Assembly (NCBI GenBank): GCA_937967805.1
Contig: CALBTC010000304.1
Span: 1 to 24,627 of the forward strand
Direction of reading: 5' to 3'
DNA length: 24,627 nt
From: an uncultured Anaerolineaceae bacterium
GTDB lineage: Bacteria > Chloroflexota > Anaerolineae > Promineifilales > Promineifilaceae
Of the stretch, positions 7,583-14,594 are shown in pieces. Both the position numbers and the translations under genes were made by a program. Every line of letters starts with the position of its first letter. The stretch's first letter is position 1. Under the pieces are notes generated by a model. That model saw only the letters and a list, made by a program, of their open reading frames with translations. It had not been told where the DNA came from and did not search any database.

Positions 7583-7611
7583 AGTATAACGTTTTTTTGC
7601 AAAGTTGTCAG
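7583..7611 (-). promoter_or_regulatory. kamA promoter
   Basis: On the minus strand CTGACA (7606-7611) and TATACT (7583-7588) are separated by 17 bp, a good housekeeping-sigma promoter. Transcription should start near 7576, just upstream of the half-site array. Confidence 0.65.
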
Positions 7612-7632
7612 GATGTTTGTGTAAAATACCGT

Positions 7633-7656
7633 TGGTCAATTTTTAAAAATTGACCA
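7633..7656. repeat. Perfect palindrome centred on TTTTTAAAAA, copy 1
   Basis: The 24-bp sequence reads TGGTCAATTTTT followed by its exact reverse complement. A related palindrome lies at 16507-16528 (GGTCAAGTTTT core). Both sit upstream of plus-strand genes. It could be a regulator site, a cruciform, or a dispersed repeat. Confidence 0.6.
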
Positions 7657-7668
7657 TCAACTGAGGCG

Positions 7669-7726
7669 ACCTCCCGCAGGCTCTGTATTTGAGCATTGAC
7701 CGGGGTGAAACCTGCGGGAGGTTTTT
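7669..7726 (+). terminator. CCTCCCGCAGG hairpin with T-run just before the DinB-like gene
   Basis: ACCTCCCGCAGG (7669-7680) pairs with CCTGCGGGAGGT (7711-7722) over a 30-nt loop, and the stem runs into TTTTT ending at 7726. The Shine-Dalgarno sequence of the next gene starts a few bases later, so this is either a leader attenuator or a terminator for upstream transcription. The same stem occurs at 11707-11762. Confidence 0.55.
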
Positions 7727-7741
7727 CGCAAGGAGACAACG

Positions 7742-8257
7742 ATGTTAAAAGAAGCAGCAGCTTATTTGGAACGAATCGAAGATTTACGCGAGCAGATTGG
7801 CTCAATTTTGCGCACATTGCCCCCAGAGGCATTAAACTGGCGACCAGATGAAAGCAGCGACGATCACGCGATGAATTCAATAGCAGTTTTGGCGACACAC
7901 GCCGCCGGGGCAGAGCATTTTTGGATTGGCGAGGTGATTGGTAGCTTGCCGACCACGCGGGATCGTGCGGCCGAATTTGAGACGGTGGTGGCGGATACGG
8001 CCGTTCTCCAACAAACTCTGCAAACGGTCCGCCAACAAACCCGCACCATTCTGCAAACTCTCACCCAGGAAGATTTAGACGGCACCCGCCAGGTCCGCGA
8101 CCGGGTTGTACCCACCCGTTGGGCACTCCTGCACGTCATCGACCACACGGCGCTGCACCTGGGCCACATACAAATTACCGCCCAGCTGTGGCAGGGTGGC
8201 CAGGCAGTTGACGCACCGCGCTGGTTCCAGCGGTTGAAAAACAGGACGGACGAATAA
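7742..8257 (+). CDS. DinB-fold (DfsB/DinB_2-type) protein
   Basis: The 171-residue protein is a four-helix-bundle DinB-superfamily member. Possible metal ligands are His53 in LATHAAGAEHFW, and His135 and His139 in HVIDHTALHLGHIQ, the usual H...HxxxH arrangement. Members include thiol-dependent transferases and many proteins of unknown function. The start is well supported by AAGGAG ahead of the ATG. The next gene begins 1 nt after its stop codon, so the two are almost certainly cotranscribed and translationally coupled. Upstream, a terminator-like hairpin ends only 15 nt before the ATG. One ACGGCCGT copy encodes part of DTAVLQ. Confidence 0.88.
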   Translation: MLKEAAAYLERIEDLREQIGSILRTLPPEALNWRPDESSDDHAMNSIAVLATHAAGAEHFWIGEVIGSLPTTRDRAAEFETVVADTAVLQQTLQTVRQQTRTILQTLTQEDLDGTRQVRDRVVPTRWALLHVIDHTALHLGHIQITAQLWQGGQAVDAPRWFQRLKNRTDE

Positions 8258-8258
8258 A

Positions 8259-9086
8259 ATGCCAAAAGAAAACTTTTTGCCCGCGCTTCGTCAGGGCATG
8301 GTAAATCATTTCAGCACAAATGAACTGCAAACTTTGTGTTTTGACCTGTCGCTTGATTGGGATGAATTGGCAGGCGAAACGAAATCGCTCAAAGTTCAGG
8401 CGATCATTGAACACCTGAAAAATCGCAGCCGCCTGGCTGAGCTGATGACCGTACTTTACCGGCAGCGGCCGCTTGTAAGCTGGCCCGATCTTTCACCCGG
8501 TGAAACCTGGGTAGCCGGTAATGTTGTGGCTGAAGAGTTCCAGAAAGGAGCACGTCATTTTAGGCTGGGCGCGCTTGAAACGGAGCAAACGCGGGAGAAT
8601 ACGGCCGTTACCAACCACACATATCGTTGGGAAATAGAAGCTTTAACCAGCCCGACCTCCACCGTCATCCTCCCCGCCAGCAATCCGCAGCCTACCGATT
8701 TTGTACTTCAGGCAGAACTCAAGCTCACAACCGCCAAGCCTATTGCTTACGGCCTGTTTTTTAGGAACAGTCACAACCACAACTGCTACTTTTTGCTGTG
8801 GGGCGGTTCGCAACAGTACAAATTCACAACGTTTGACAGGGCGAATAACAGTTCCACCGACAATATCTCCTGGACAGGCATGAGTCTGATTGAGCCTGAT
8901 GGGTTTAATAACCTAAAGGTGGTTGCCAGAGCCACAAGCATGAACCTGTTTGTTAATGGCGAGCCGGCAGATCAGGTGACAAACGCCCCGGCGACCGGCG
9001 GCCAGGTAGGGGTGATTGCTTTTTTTAGTGCGAAGATGACGGCCGTTATCGAGATGCGCCACTTTAGCCTGCTGGTGCTGGATTAA
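8259..9086 (+). CDS. Effector-associated-domain protein with lectin-like (ConA/jelly-roll) C-terminal half
   Basis: Residues about 8-70 (HFSTNELQTLCFDLSLDWDE, then LAGETKSLKVQAIIEHL and RRSRLAEL-like NRSRLAELM) resemble a small helical effector-associated domain of the LCFDLGVDYENLPG type. That type is normally joined to NACHT, CHAT, TIR or protease effectors in Chloroflexota and other multicellular-type bacteria. Residues about 120-275 look like a beta-sandwich of the DUF1080/LamG kind (LQAELKL, YGLFFRNS, NCYFLLWGG, FNNLKVVARATSMNLFVNG, GGQVGVIAFF). No signal peptide and no enzymatic effector domain is visible. The protein may therefore be an adaptor that binds a matching effector-associated domain elsewhere and recognises a sugar or surface. 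It is coupled to the DinB-like gene with a 1-nt gap. Confidence 0.7.
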   Translation: MPKENFLPALRQGMVNHFSTNELQTLCFDLSLDWDELAGETKSLKVQAIIEHLKNRSRLAELMTVLYRQRPLVSWPDLSPGETWVAGNVVAEEFQKGARHFRLGALETEQTRENTAVTNHTYRWEIEALTSPTSTVILPASNPQPTDFVLQAELKLTTAKPIAYGLFFRNSHNHNCYFLLWGGSQQYKFTTFDRANNSSTDNISWTGMSLIEPDGFNNLKVVARATSMNLFVNGEPADQVTNAPATGGQVGVIAFFSAKMTAVIEMRHFSLLVLD

Positions 9087-9116
9087 GTTTACCGTTTTTC
9101 TCCCTGCCCTCTGTGG

Positions 9117-9980
9117 CTAAATCCTTAAAATCGGCCGGGTCAGGCAGGTGGCCCCGCCTTCAGCTTTGAGCGAGATTTCGCTGCCGCGATAAGTTTGTAC
9201 GCGGCAGCCTGCCGCCGCCAGCCGCTGCTGCGTGATGGGATTGTTCTCCAGCATCACGCAGTTGCCCGGCGATAAAGCCAGCACGTTTGGTCCCATCGTG
9301 ACAAATTCCTCGTCCGGCACCTTTACCAGGCGAAAGCCGCGCGCCCTAAGCAGTTGGTAAAACGGCACCGGCATCAGCGGCAGGTAGACCACTGCCACAT
9401 CCACATCCACCACGCTGATGAAAGACATCAAATGCAGGCAGGCGGCTTCGCCCTGGTAGTAGGGCAGCGGCACGGGAATGATTTCCACGTCGGCGGGCAA
9501 TGCTTCGCGCAGTTGGGACAACCCGGCGGCGTTGGTGCGGAATCCCTGCCCCACGGCCAGCGTTTTTTCATCCAGCCAGAGCAAATCGCCGCCTTCAGCC
9601 CGGGCCGCGCCGTGCAGTTGGTAATGGATGGGGATGCCGAGCTTTTGGTAAACGGTCATATGCGCTGCTTCCTCTCCCCGCCGCAGTTCCTTCCCCATCT
9701 GCAAAATAATCGCCCCGTCATTGGTCACAATGGATGGATCATGTACAAAAATGGCATCGGCATGGTCGGGCAGGTCAACATCGTGGTAGACCACCTCTAT
9801 CCCTGCCCCCCGCAGTAAATTGACAAAAGCATCATGTTCCTTTTGCGCTTCGGGCAGAGACGGCCGTTCCGTATAATGCCATTTCTCCGGGTCGGCGTTA
9901 CCGAATGCTGGGGACGGCCGTTTCACCAGCACCGTTTGCAAAGGGGCGATCATGCTCTGGCTGCCGTAATTTTTCGTCAA
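9117..9980 (-). CDS. Dimethylargininase/amidinotransferase-fold hydrolase
   Basis: The 287-residue protein belongs to the guanidine-modifying (pentein) superfamily, closest in look to N,N-dimethylarginine dimethylaminohydrolase. Such enzymes cleave a guanidino group through a Cys-thiouronium intermediate. Visible active-site blocks are EGGDLLWL (acidic residue), CLHLMSFISVVD (His) and EGGATCLTRP near the C terminus (nucleophilic Cys). The best start is a TTG at 9980 with GAGGTG 4 nt upstream; the first ATG (9953) lacks a ribosome binding site. It follows an amino-acid ABC transporter on the same strand, after a 103-nt gap with a hairpin. Import and hydrolysis of a guanidino or methylated amino acid is a reasonable guess. 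The exact substrate (methylarginine, arginine or other) cannot be read from sequence. Confidence 0.8.
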   Translation of the reverse strand: MTKNYGSQSMIAPLQTVLVKRPSPAFGNADPEKWHYTERPSLPEAQKEHDAFVNLLRGAGIEVVYHDVDLPDHADAIFVHDPSIVTNDGAIILQMGKELRRGEEAAHMTVYQKLGIPIHYQLHGAARAEGGDLLWLDEKTLAVGQGFRTNAAGLSQLREALPADVEIIPVPLPYYQGEAACLHLMSFISVVDVDVAVVYLPLMPVPFYQLLRARGFRLVKVPDEEFVTMGPNVLALSPGNCVMLENNPITQQRLAAAGCRVQTYRGSEISLKAEGGATCLTRPILRI

Positions 9981-10016
9981 GGTTCACCTCATCGTGAAAA
10001 CAAAAGCAAAAATCAA

Positions 10017-10055
10017 AGATTACGCAGATAAAAGTTTTTTCAATCTGCGTAATCT
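10017..10055 (-). terminator. Hairpin between the ABC ATPase and dimethylargininase-like genes
   Basis: AGATTACGCAGAT (10017-10029) and ATCTGCGTAATCT (10043-10055) are perfect 13-bp arms around a 13-nt loop. On the minus strand the hairpin is followed by TTGATTTTTGCTTTTG, so it may terminate or attenuate transcription before the hydrolase gene. The words also resemble common intergenic repeats. Confidence 0.5.
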
Positions 10056-10083
10056 GTTGATAAAATTCTCTGCATAAAATATT

Positions 10084-10836
10084 TTATGTCAACAGATGGC
10101 TTAAAAACATCCGGGTGCGTTCGTCATCGGGGTCGTTGAATAGTTTTTCCGGCGGACCTTCTTCGATGAAACGGCCGTCGTGCATGTACAAAATGCGGTG
10201 GGCAAACTTACGGGCAAAGCCCATCTCGTGCGTTACCGTCAGCATCGTCATGCCCTCTGCCACCAACTGCTGCATTACCGCCAACACCTCACCAATGAGC
10301 TCCGGGTCCAGCGCCGAGGTCGGCTCGTCAAACAGCATCACCTTCGGCTCCATCGCCAGGGCGCGGGCAATCGCCACCCGCTGCTGCTGCCCGCCGGATA
10401 GACGCGACGGGTATTGGTCCCGCTTTTCGGCCAGGCCTACTTTTTCCAAATTGTGCATTCCCAGTTCAATGGCTGCTTTTTTAGGCATCCCCTTCACCGT
10501 CACCGGCCCCTCGATTACATTTTCCAGCGCCGTCATGTGGGCAAACAGGTTAAACGATTGAAACACCATGCCTGTTTTCAGCCGCAGGGCATGGATTTGC
10601 TGCTGGTACGCCTGCCCCTTGCCCCCGGCTTCCACCCGCACGCCATCTACTTCCACCGTGCCAAACTCGGGCTGCTCCAAAAAGTTCACGCAGCGCAGCA
10701 GGGTACTTTTACCCGATCCGCTGCGTCCGATGATGCAGATTACCTCTGCCGGGGCCACGTCAAAGGAGATGTCTTTCAACACATGAACGTGGTCAAAATG
10801 CTTGTTTAGATTTGTCACGCGCACAATGTGGCTCAT
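10084..10836 (-). CDS. Polar amino-acid ABC transporter ATP-binding protein (GlnQ/HisP type)
   Basis: The 250-residue ATPase energises amino-acid uptake at the inner face of the membrane. It carries Walker A GRSGSGKS (residues 37-44), Q-loop MVFQSFNLFAHM, signature LSGGQQQR, Walker B VMLFDEPTSALD and the switch His in TVTHEMGFA. These match the polar-amino-acid subfamily. The ATG at 10836 overlaps the permease stop codon in an ATGA arrangement, which indicates translational coupling; the open frame upstream to 10911 lies inside the permease gene and is not used. The binding protein and permease lie directly upstream. Likely substrates are basic or modified amino acids, by context only. Confidence 0.95.
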   Translation of the reverse strand: MSHIVRVTNLNKHFDHVHVLKDISFDVAPAEVICIIGRSGSGKSTLLRCVNFLEQPEFGTVEVDGVRVEAGGKGQAYQQQIHALRLKTGMVFQSFNLFAHMTALENVIEGPVTVKGMPKKAAIELGMHNLEKVGLAEKRDQYPSRLSGGQQQRVAIARALAMEPKVMLFDEPTSALDPELIGEVLAVMQQLVAEGMTMLTVTHEMGFARKFAHRILYMHDGRFIEEGPPEKLFNDPDDERTRMFLSHLLT

Positions 10837-11684
10837 AACGTTCGTTCTCCACGTGCCATATATGCCTCCACGCGAGACTGGACGGCCGAAAAAATAATCG
10901 TAATGATCCAATAAAAAACGGCCGCAACCAACAACGCCTCAAAATTGCGAAAATTAGCCCGCCCCACCTTTTGCGCCCGCCACAAAATCTCCCAAACAAA
11001 CCCGGTAATGGCAATGAGCGAGGTGTCCTTCAGCATGGCAATGAACTGGTTGCCAATCGGTGGAATCACCAAACGGAACGCCTGCGGCAAAACGATGCGT
11101 CGCAAAATTTGCCGCTGCGTCATGCCGATGGCCAGCGCCGCCTCTCGCTGCCCCACACCAACAGACTGAATGCCGGCCCGCATGATTTCTGTCATGTACG
11201 CGCCGTAGTTCAAGCCCAGGGCCAGCACCCCGGCGGTCAACCCGGTGAGCACCAACCCAAACTGAGGCAAACCTAAAAAGAAGAAGTAAATTTGCAGCAG
11301 CAGCGGCGTGCCGCGAATGAGCGAAATGTAAAATGTAGCCAACGCATAGGCCGGTGGGAATTTAGACAGCCGCCCCAGTGCCCCCAGCAACGCCAGAACT
11401 GAGGCCAACGCAATCGACAAAATAGAGAGCAAAATAGTAAGGCCCACGCCACCAAAAATGAAAGGGGTGCGCTCATAGATAAACTCCCAATCCAGTGAAA
11501 CGGTGGAAAACTCAATACCAAAAACGGTAAATTCAACCCCACTAAACGCCAGAATAAGCAGCACCATGAGAATGACGTACGAGGCGTTTACGCCCAGGCT
11601 GAAGCGCAGCCGCTTCTGGCGGCGCAGTTCCTGAATAATGCGGGCTTGATTGGTGGCGTCGGGAAAATCGGCCGTTGTGCGCAT
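10833..11684 (-). CDS. Polar amino-acid ABC transporter permease (HisM/GlnP type)
   Basis: The 283-residue inner-membrane permease starts with a basic cytoplasmic segment (ELRRQKRLRF) and a first membrane helix near residues 31-50. The His/Glu/Gln/Arg/opine-type permease domain follows from about residue 80 (GVGLTILLSILSIALASVLA). The cytoplasmic coupling loop is clear: GQREAALAIGMTQRQILRRI, then VLPQAFR. A single permease gene is present, so the transporter probably uses a homodimer. It overlaps the ATPase start by 4 nt and is separated from the binding-protein gene by a 96-nt spacer holding a strong hairpin, which may keep its expression below that of the binding protein. Confidence 0.93.
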   Translation of the reverse strand: MRTTADFPDATNQARIIQELRRQKRLRFSLGVNASYVILMVLLILAFSGVEFTVFGIEFSTVSLDWEFIYERTPFIFGGVGLTILLSILSIALASVLALLGALGRLSKFPPAYALATFYISLIRGTPLLLQIYFFFLGLPQFGLVLTGLTAGVLALGLNYGAYMTEIMRAGIQSVGVGQREAALAIGMTQRQILRRIVLPQAFRLVIPPIGNQFIAMLKDTSLIAITGFVWEILWRAQKVGRANFRNFEALLVAAVFYWIITIIFSAVQSRVEAYMARGERTL

Positions 11685-11706
11685 CGCTTTTCTCCTGTGG
11701 ATACAA

Positions 11707-11762
11707 AACCTCCCGCAGGTTTGTTAAACGGCCGTACTAACGGCTGAAACCTGCGGGAGGTT
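11707..11762 (-). terminator. 16-bp CCTCCCGCAGG hairpin between binding-protein and permease genes
   Basis: AACCTCCCGCAGGTTT (11707-11722) and AAACCTGCGGGAGGTT (11747-11762) are perfect arms; the loop contains an ACGGCCGT copy. Read on the minus strand, the stem ends in GGTTTTG. It probably limits read-through from the binding-protein gene, or stabilises that message. The stem is shared with 7669-7722. Confidence 0.55.
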
Positions 11763-11780
11763 GGCGTCACATAAACAAAA

Positions 11781-12638
11781 TTACTGTGTAGGGTCCATCG
11801 TTAAATCTTCGCTGAACCACTTCATAGAAAGTTCTGTCAGCGTGCCATCTTCGTGCATCTCGGCAATGATTTCGCTGACGCGCTCCACCAAAGCTGTGTT
11901 ATCCAGTTCGCTGCTCTTATCGAAGGCCACCGCCAGGTTCTCGGAGAAAACAGGAGAGCCTACGCGGGAAACGGGCACATCACCGTCAATAGCCGCCTGA
12001 ACGACCGTATTCGAGGTCAGGAAAACGTCAAACTCTTCGCGCCCGGCCTGAATGGATTGGAAACAGTCGTTGTCCGTTTGCAGCGGCACGATGGTAACAT
12101 TGGCCGGCGGCTCCGCATAAAGGCTGCTCTCTGGTAAACCGAGGGCTTCCATATCGCCGCTAAGCCACGTTTCATACGTAGTTGAAAGGCCAACACAAAC
12201 TGCCTGCCCATCAATATCATCCAAAGAGTCGATACCGGAATCATCGGCGGCGGCAAATTGGGCCGGGGTGTAATAGTAAGCAGGGTCGGCGAAATCGAGC
12301 ACCTGCTGGCGGTCAGTGGTCACGGTCATAGAGCCAACACTCATATCCCACTGGCCACCCCAGTTCCCGGCGGTGATCACGTCCCAGTCAGGCGTTACAA
12401 ATTCCACCTCCACACCCAGGCGTTCGGCAATTTCGGTAGCCACGTCAATATCAAAACCAACAAAGTTGCCGCTTTCGTCCAGATAAGATTGGGGTGCGTA
12501 ATTGGCATCGGTGGAAACGCGAATGGTGCCGCGCTCCTCGATTTCGCTCAGCAGGTCATCGGCTCCACCCCCGCCACAGGCTGCCAGCAGCAAGCTTAGT
12601 GCTATAAGAACCAGAGAGATCGAAAATAACTTCTTCAT
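11781..12638 (-). CDS. Amino-acid ABC transporter substrate-binding lipoprotein (SBP_bac_3 family)
   Basis: The 285-residue lipoprotein has a signal helix and lipobox LLAAC with the lipidated Cys at residue 21, followed by a Gly-rich tether. The solute-binding family 3 hallmarks follow: RGTIRVSTDANYAPQSY, then GNFVGFDIDVATEIAERLGV, WDMSVGSMTVTTDRQQVLDF and the second-lobe region VFLTSNTVV. The start at 12638 has GGAGGAG 6 nt upstream; a further Met codon at 12653 lies before that ribosome binding site and is not used. It delivers a polar amino acid to the permease encoded next. The substrate is not defined; the many acidic residues hint weakly at a cationic ligand. Confidence 0.93.
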   Translation of the reverse strand: MKKLFSISLVLIALSLLLAACGGGGADDLLSEIEERGTIRVSTDANYAPQSYLDESGNFVGFDIDVATEIAERLGVEVEFVTPDWDVITAGNWGGQWDMSVGSMTVTTDRQQVLDFADPAYYYTPAQFAAADDSGIDSLDDIDGQAVCVGLSTTYETWLSGDMEALGLPESSLYAEPPANVTIVPLQTDNDCFQSIQAGREEFDVFLTSNTVVQAAIDGDVPVSRVGSPVFSENLAVAFDKSSELDNTALVERVSEIIAEMHEDGTLTELSMKWFSEDLTMDPTQ

Positions 12639-12713
12639 GTGTTTCTCCTCCAAGAAAATATTTGATTGTTAGGGAAATAGTTTTGGGTTATCGGTATTCG
12701 GCAATCAGTTATC

Positions 12714-12760
12714 AGTAACCAGTCTGCTCACTGATTACTGGTCACTGACCACTGGTTACT
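12714..12760. repeat. Inverted repeat of ACTGGTTACT words
   Basis: AGTAACCAGT (12714-12723) and ACTGGTTACT (12751-12760) are perfect arms within a mosaic of CAGTTATCAGT and CTGGTCACTG words. It lies between the Rieske oxygenase gene and the binding-protein gene. Such mosaics are common intergenic repeats; it may fold in the mRNA between the two genes. Confidence 0.5.
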
Positions 12761-12800
12761 TTTACAGGCGTTTATAAAAATCGGCATGAATGGTTTGGCC

Positions 12801-13937
12801 TCACCTCCTTGGGGTTGATTGGGATAGGGTGTGATACAGTAACGAATGAAAATGGTGAACACCGTTTTCACGCTGTACGGAAAAACGGCCGATATCATAG
12901 GACCTCGACTGTAAACCTTTCTGCACCGTTTCGCAAATCTCAATATCTTCCTGCTGGACCTGGTCGCTAAAGGCAATGGAATTCTGCATACTCTCCCAGC
13001 CGCCACCGGTGCCCGGCTGCTCAAAATACCACTCAAAAATGGTCAGCGTGCGGTCATGCGCCAGCGGTAAAATAATGTTAATTTGCAGGTTGTCCGGGTA
13101 AAAGTTGAGCATGAAGTTGGGAAAAACCCAGTAATAAAGCGCCTCTTCTTCGGCTTCGGTGCGCAAAAAGCGGCGATCTCGATCCAGGGCTTCGACGTCG
13201 CTGGCCGGGCGCATGGGGGCGTGCTGCTTTGAATAAGTGGGGAACGTTTCGACGCGGTACTGGTCGTAATCAATCTCACGAAACAGGCCGGGATGGGCAA
13301 TGGGGATGTGGTAGCCCTCCAAATAATTGTCGATGTATACCTTCCAGTTGCAGTTGATACTGTAATCGCGCCGCTCGATGAGGCTCATGTTGGCCATGGG
13401 AATGTTTTTGGCAGCCACTTCGCGCTCGATGTCGCCCAATACAGCGTCCAACGGTGGCGCATTTTCGTCCAGGCAAGCCATGATGAACGGCCCCCATTCA
13501 GCTACTTGTACCGAAGGAAGGCAAACATCCTCCTTGCGCCAGTTGGCGACCCCTTCAAATTCGGGGGCGTTGAGGAGACGGCCGTCTAACCCATACGTCC
13601 AACCATGATAGCGACACTGCAAACTTTTGCGGTTCCCCTTGCCGCTGGCCACCGGTCCGGCGCGGTGACGGCAAACGTTGTAGAAGCCGCGCAGCGTCCC
13701 GCCTTTATCCCGCGTGATCACCAATGGTTCCCCCGCCAGTTCACAGGTAAAAAAATCGCCGGGGCGCAGCACCATCTCAGCCCGGCCGACCGGCTGCCAT
13801 GTTTTGGCAAAAATGTGTTCGTTTTCCAGGGTCAAAAAGGCAGGGTCCGTGTACCAACGGGCGGGGAGCGTGCCGGCCTGGGTAAGATCGGGAGTGAAGG
13901 TGTAGTCACTAAGGTCGGGGGCTACAGCAGCTTTCAT
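12801..13937 (-). CDS. Rieske non-heme iron oxygenase, alpha subunit (betaine/choline monooxygenase-like)
   Basis: The 378-residue oxygenase has an N-terminal Rieske [2Fe-2S] domain with C89-x-H91 (NVCRHRAG) and C108-x2-H111 (QCRYHGWTYG). A C-terminal catalytic domain follows, with the mononuclear iron ligands H210 and H215 (DNYLEGYHIPIAHPG) and probably D331 in QQEDIEICE. The VQKGLQS stretch after that Asp is typical of the glycine-betaine/choline/carnitine-type branch, which hydroxylates or N-demethylates quaternary and methylated amines. No reductase gene is adjacent, so electrons must come from elsewhere. The ATG at 13937 has GGAG upstream; the in-frame GTG at 13952 is less likely. It lies 162 nt upstream of the ABC binding-protein gene on the same strand, suggesting use of an imported substrate. 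Confidence 0.87.
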   Translation of the reverse strand: MKAAVAPDLSDYTFTPDLTQAGTLPARWYTDPAFLTLENEHIFAKTWQPVGRAEMVLRPGDFFTCELAGEPLVITRDKGGTLRGFYNVCRHRAGPVASGKGNRKSLQCRYHGWTYGLDGRLLNAPEFEGVANWRKEDVCLPSVQVAEWGPFIMACLDENAPPLDAVLGDIEREVAAKNIPMANMSLIERRDYSINCNWKVYIDNYLEGYHIPIAHPGLFREIDYDQYRVETFPTYSKQHAPMRPASDVEALDRDRRFLRTEAEEEALYYWVFPNFMLNFYPDNLQINIILPLAHDRTLTIFEWYFEQPGTGGGWESMQNSIAFSDQVQQEDIEICETVQKGLQSRSYDIGRFSVQRENGVHHFHSLLYHTLSQSTPRR

Positions 13938-14077
13938 GCAGCCAGTCTCCACATTGTTGTGTAAAAGCGAGAAACTCTACGTTAAAATAAAGTCAGAATC
14001 GAGCTGTCCGGCACCATTATGCCACGACACACTCTGTTATGGTAGAAAATACCCATGAGAAATGCATCGAGGAATTA

Positions 14078-14479
14078 ATGAAAAAAGAAACTATGGAAAA
14101 AATCATGGCTGAGGCCAAAACGATTGCCGTCGTCGGCTTTTCATCTAAACCAACCAAAGCCGGATACTACGTGCCGGCTTACCTGAAGGAACAAGGGTAT
14201 CGCATCATTCCGGTGAATCCGAATTTGGCAGAGGGGCTGGGAGAAACGGCCTTACCCACTCTCCACGACATCACCGAACCGGTAGACCTGGTGCTGCTTT
14301 TCCAGCGCAGCGAAAACGTGCCGCCGTTTGTGGATGAGGCAATTGACATTGGGGCCAAAGCGGTGTGGATGCAGCTGGGCATTGCCCATGAAGCCGCTGC
14401 CCAAAAAGCCCAGGCCGCCGGGCTGGACGTGGTGCAAGATGCCTGCATGTTGGTGGAACACCGGCGCTGGGCTCAATAG
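14078..14479 (+). CDS. CoA-binding domain protein (YccU-like)
   Basis: The 133-residue protein is a stand-alone Rossmann-type CoA-binding domain: AKTIAVVGFSSKPTKAGYYV, QGYRIIPVNPN, and VDLVLLFQRSENVPPFVDEA, ending with DACMLVEHRRW. These small cytoplasmic proteins resemble the first domain of succinyl-CoA synthetase alpha subunits; their physiological role is not settled. The frame opens at an ATG at 14039, but the ATG at 14078 has GAGG 5 nt upstream and gives the usual family start (MKKETMEKIMAEAKTIAVVG), so it is preferred. It is divergent from the Rieske oxygenase gene and ends ahead of a strong terminator. Confidence 0.85.
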   Translation: MKKETMEKIMAEAKTIAVVGFSSKPTKAGYYVPAYLKEQGYRIIPVNPNLAEGLGETALPTLHDITEPVDLVLLFQRSENVPPFVDEAIDIGAKAVWMQLGIAHEAAAQKAQAAGLDVVQDACMLVEHRRWAQ

Positions 14480-14547
14480 GCCGCCTGACCTTTAAGTCCA
14501 ACCGTTAGATTCACAAATAACAATTGAAGCCATCTTACAAAAAATAC

Positions 14548-14585
14548 AAACCTGACAGCCTTTCGAGTGCTGTCAGGTTTTTGTG
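14548..14585 (+). terminator. Intrinsic terminator abutting the sulfotransferase gene start
   Basis: AAACCTGACAGC (14548-14559) pairs perfectly with GCTGTCAGGTTT (14569-14580) over a 9-nt loop and is followed by TT and a GTG. It ends the CoA-binding gene transcript. It lies only about 10 nt before the next start codon, so it may also serve as an attenuator for that gene. Confidence 0.8.
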
Positions 14586-14594
14586 TGGAAGCCA

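Noticed and set aside
12654..12800. Promoter for the binding-protein gene in this gap
   Set aside because: Several weak hexamers can be picked, but none has both good boxes and spacing, so no promoter is claimed.
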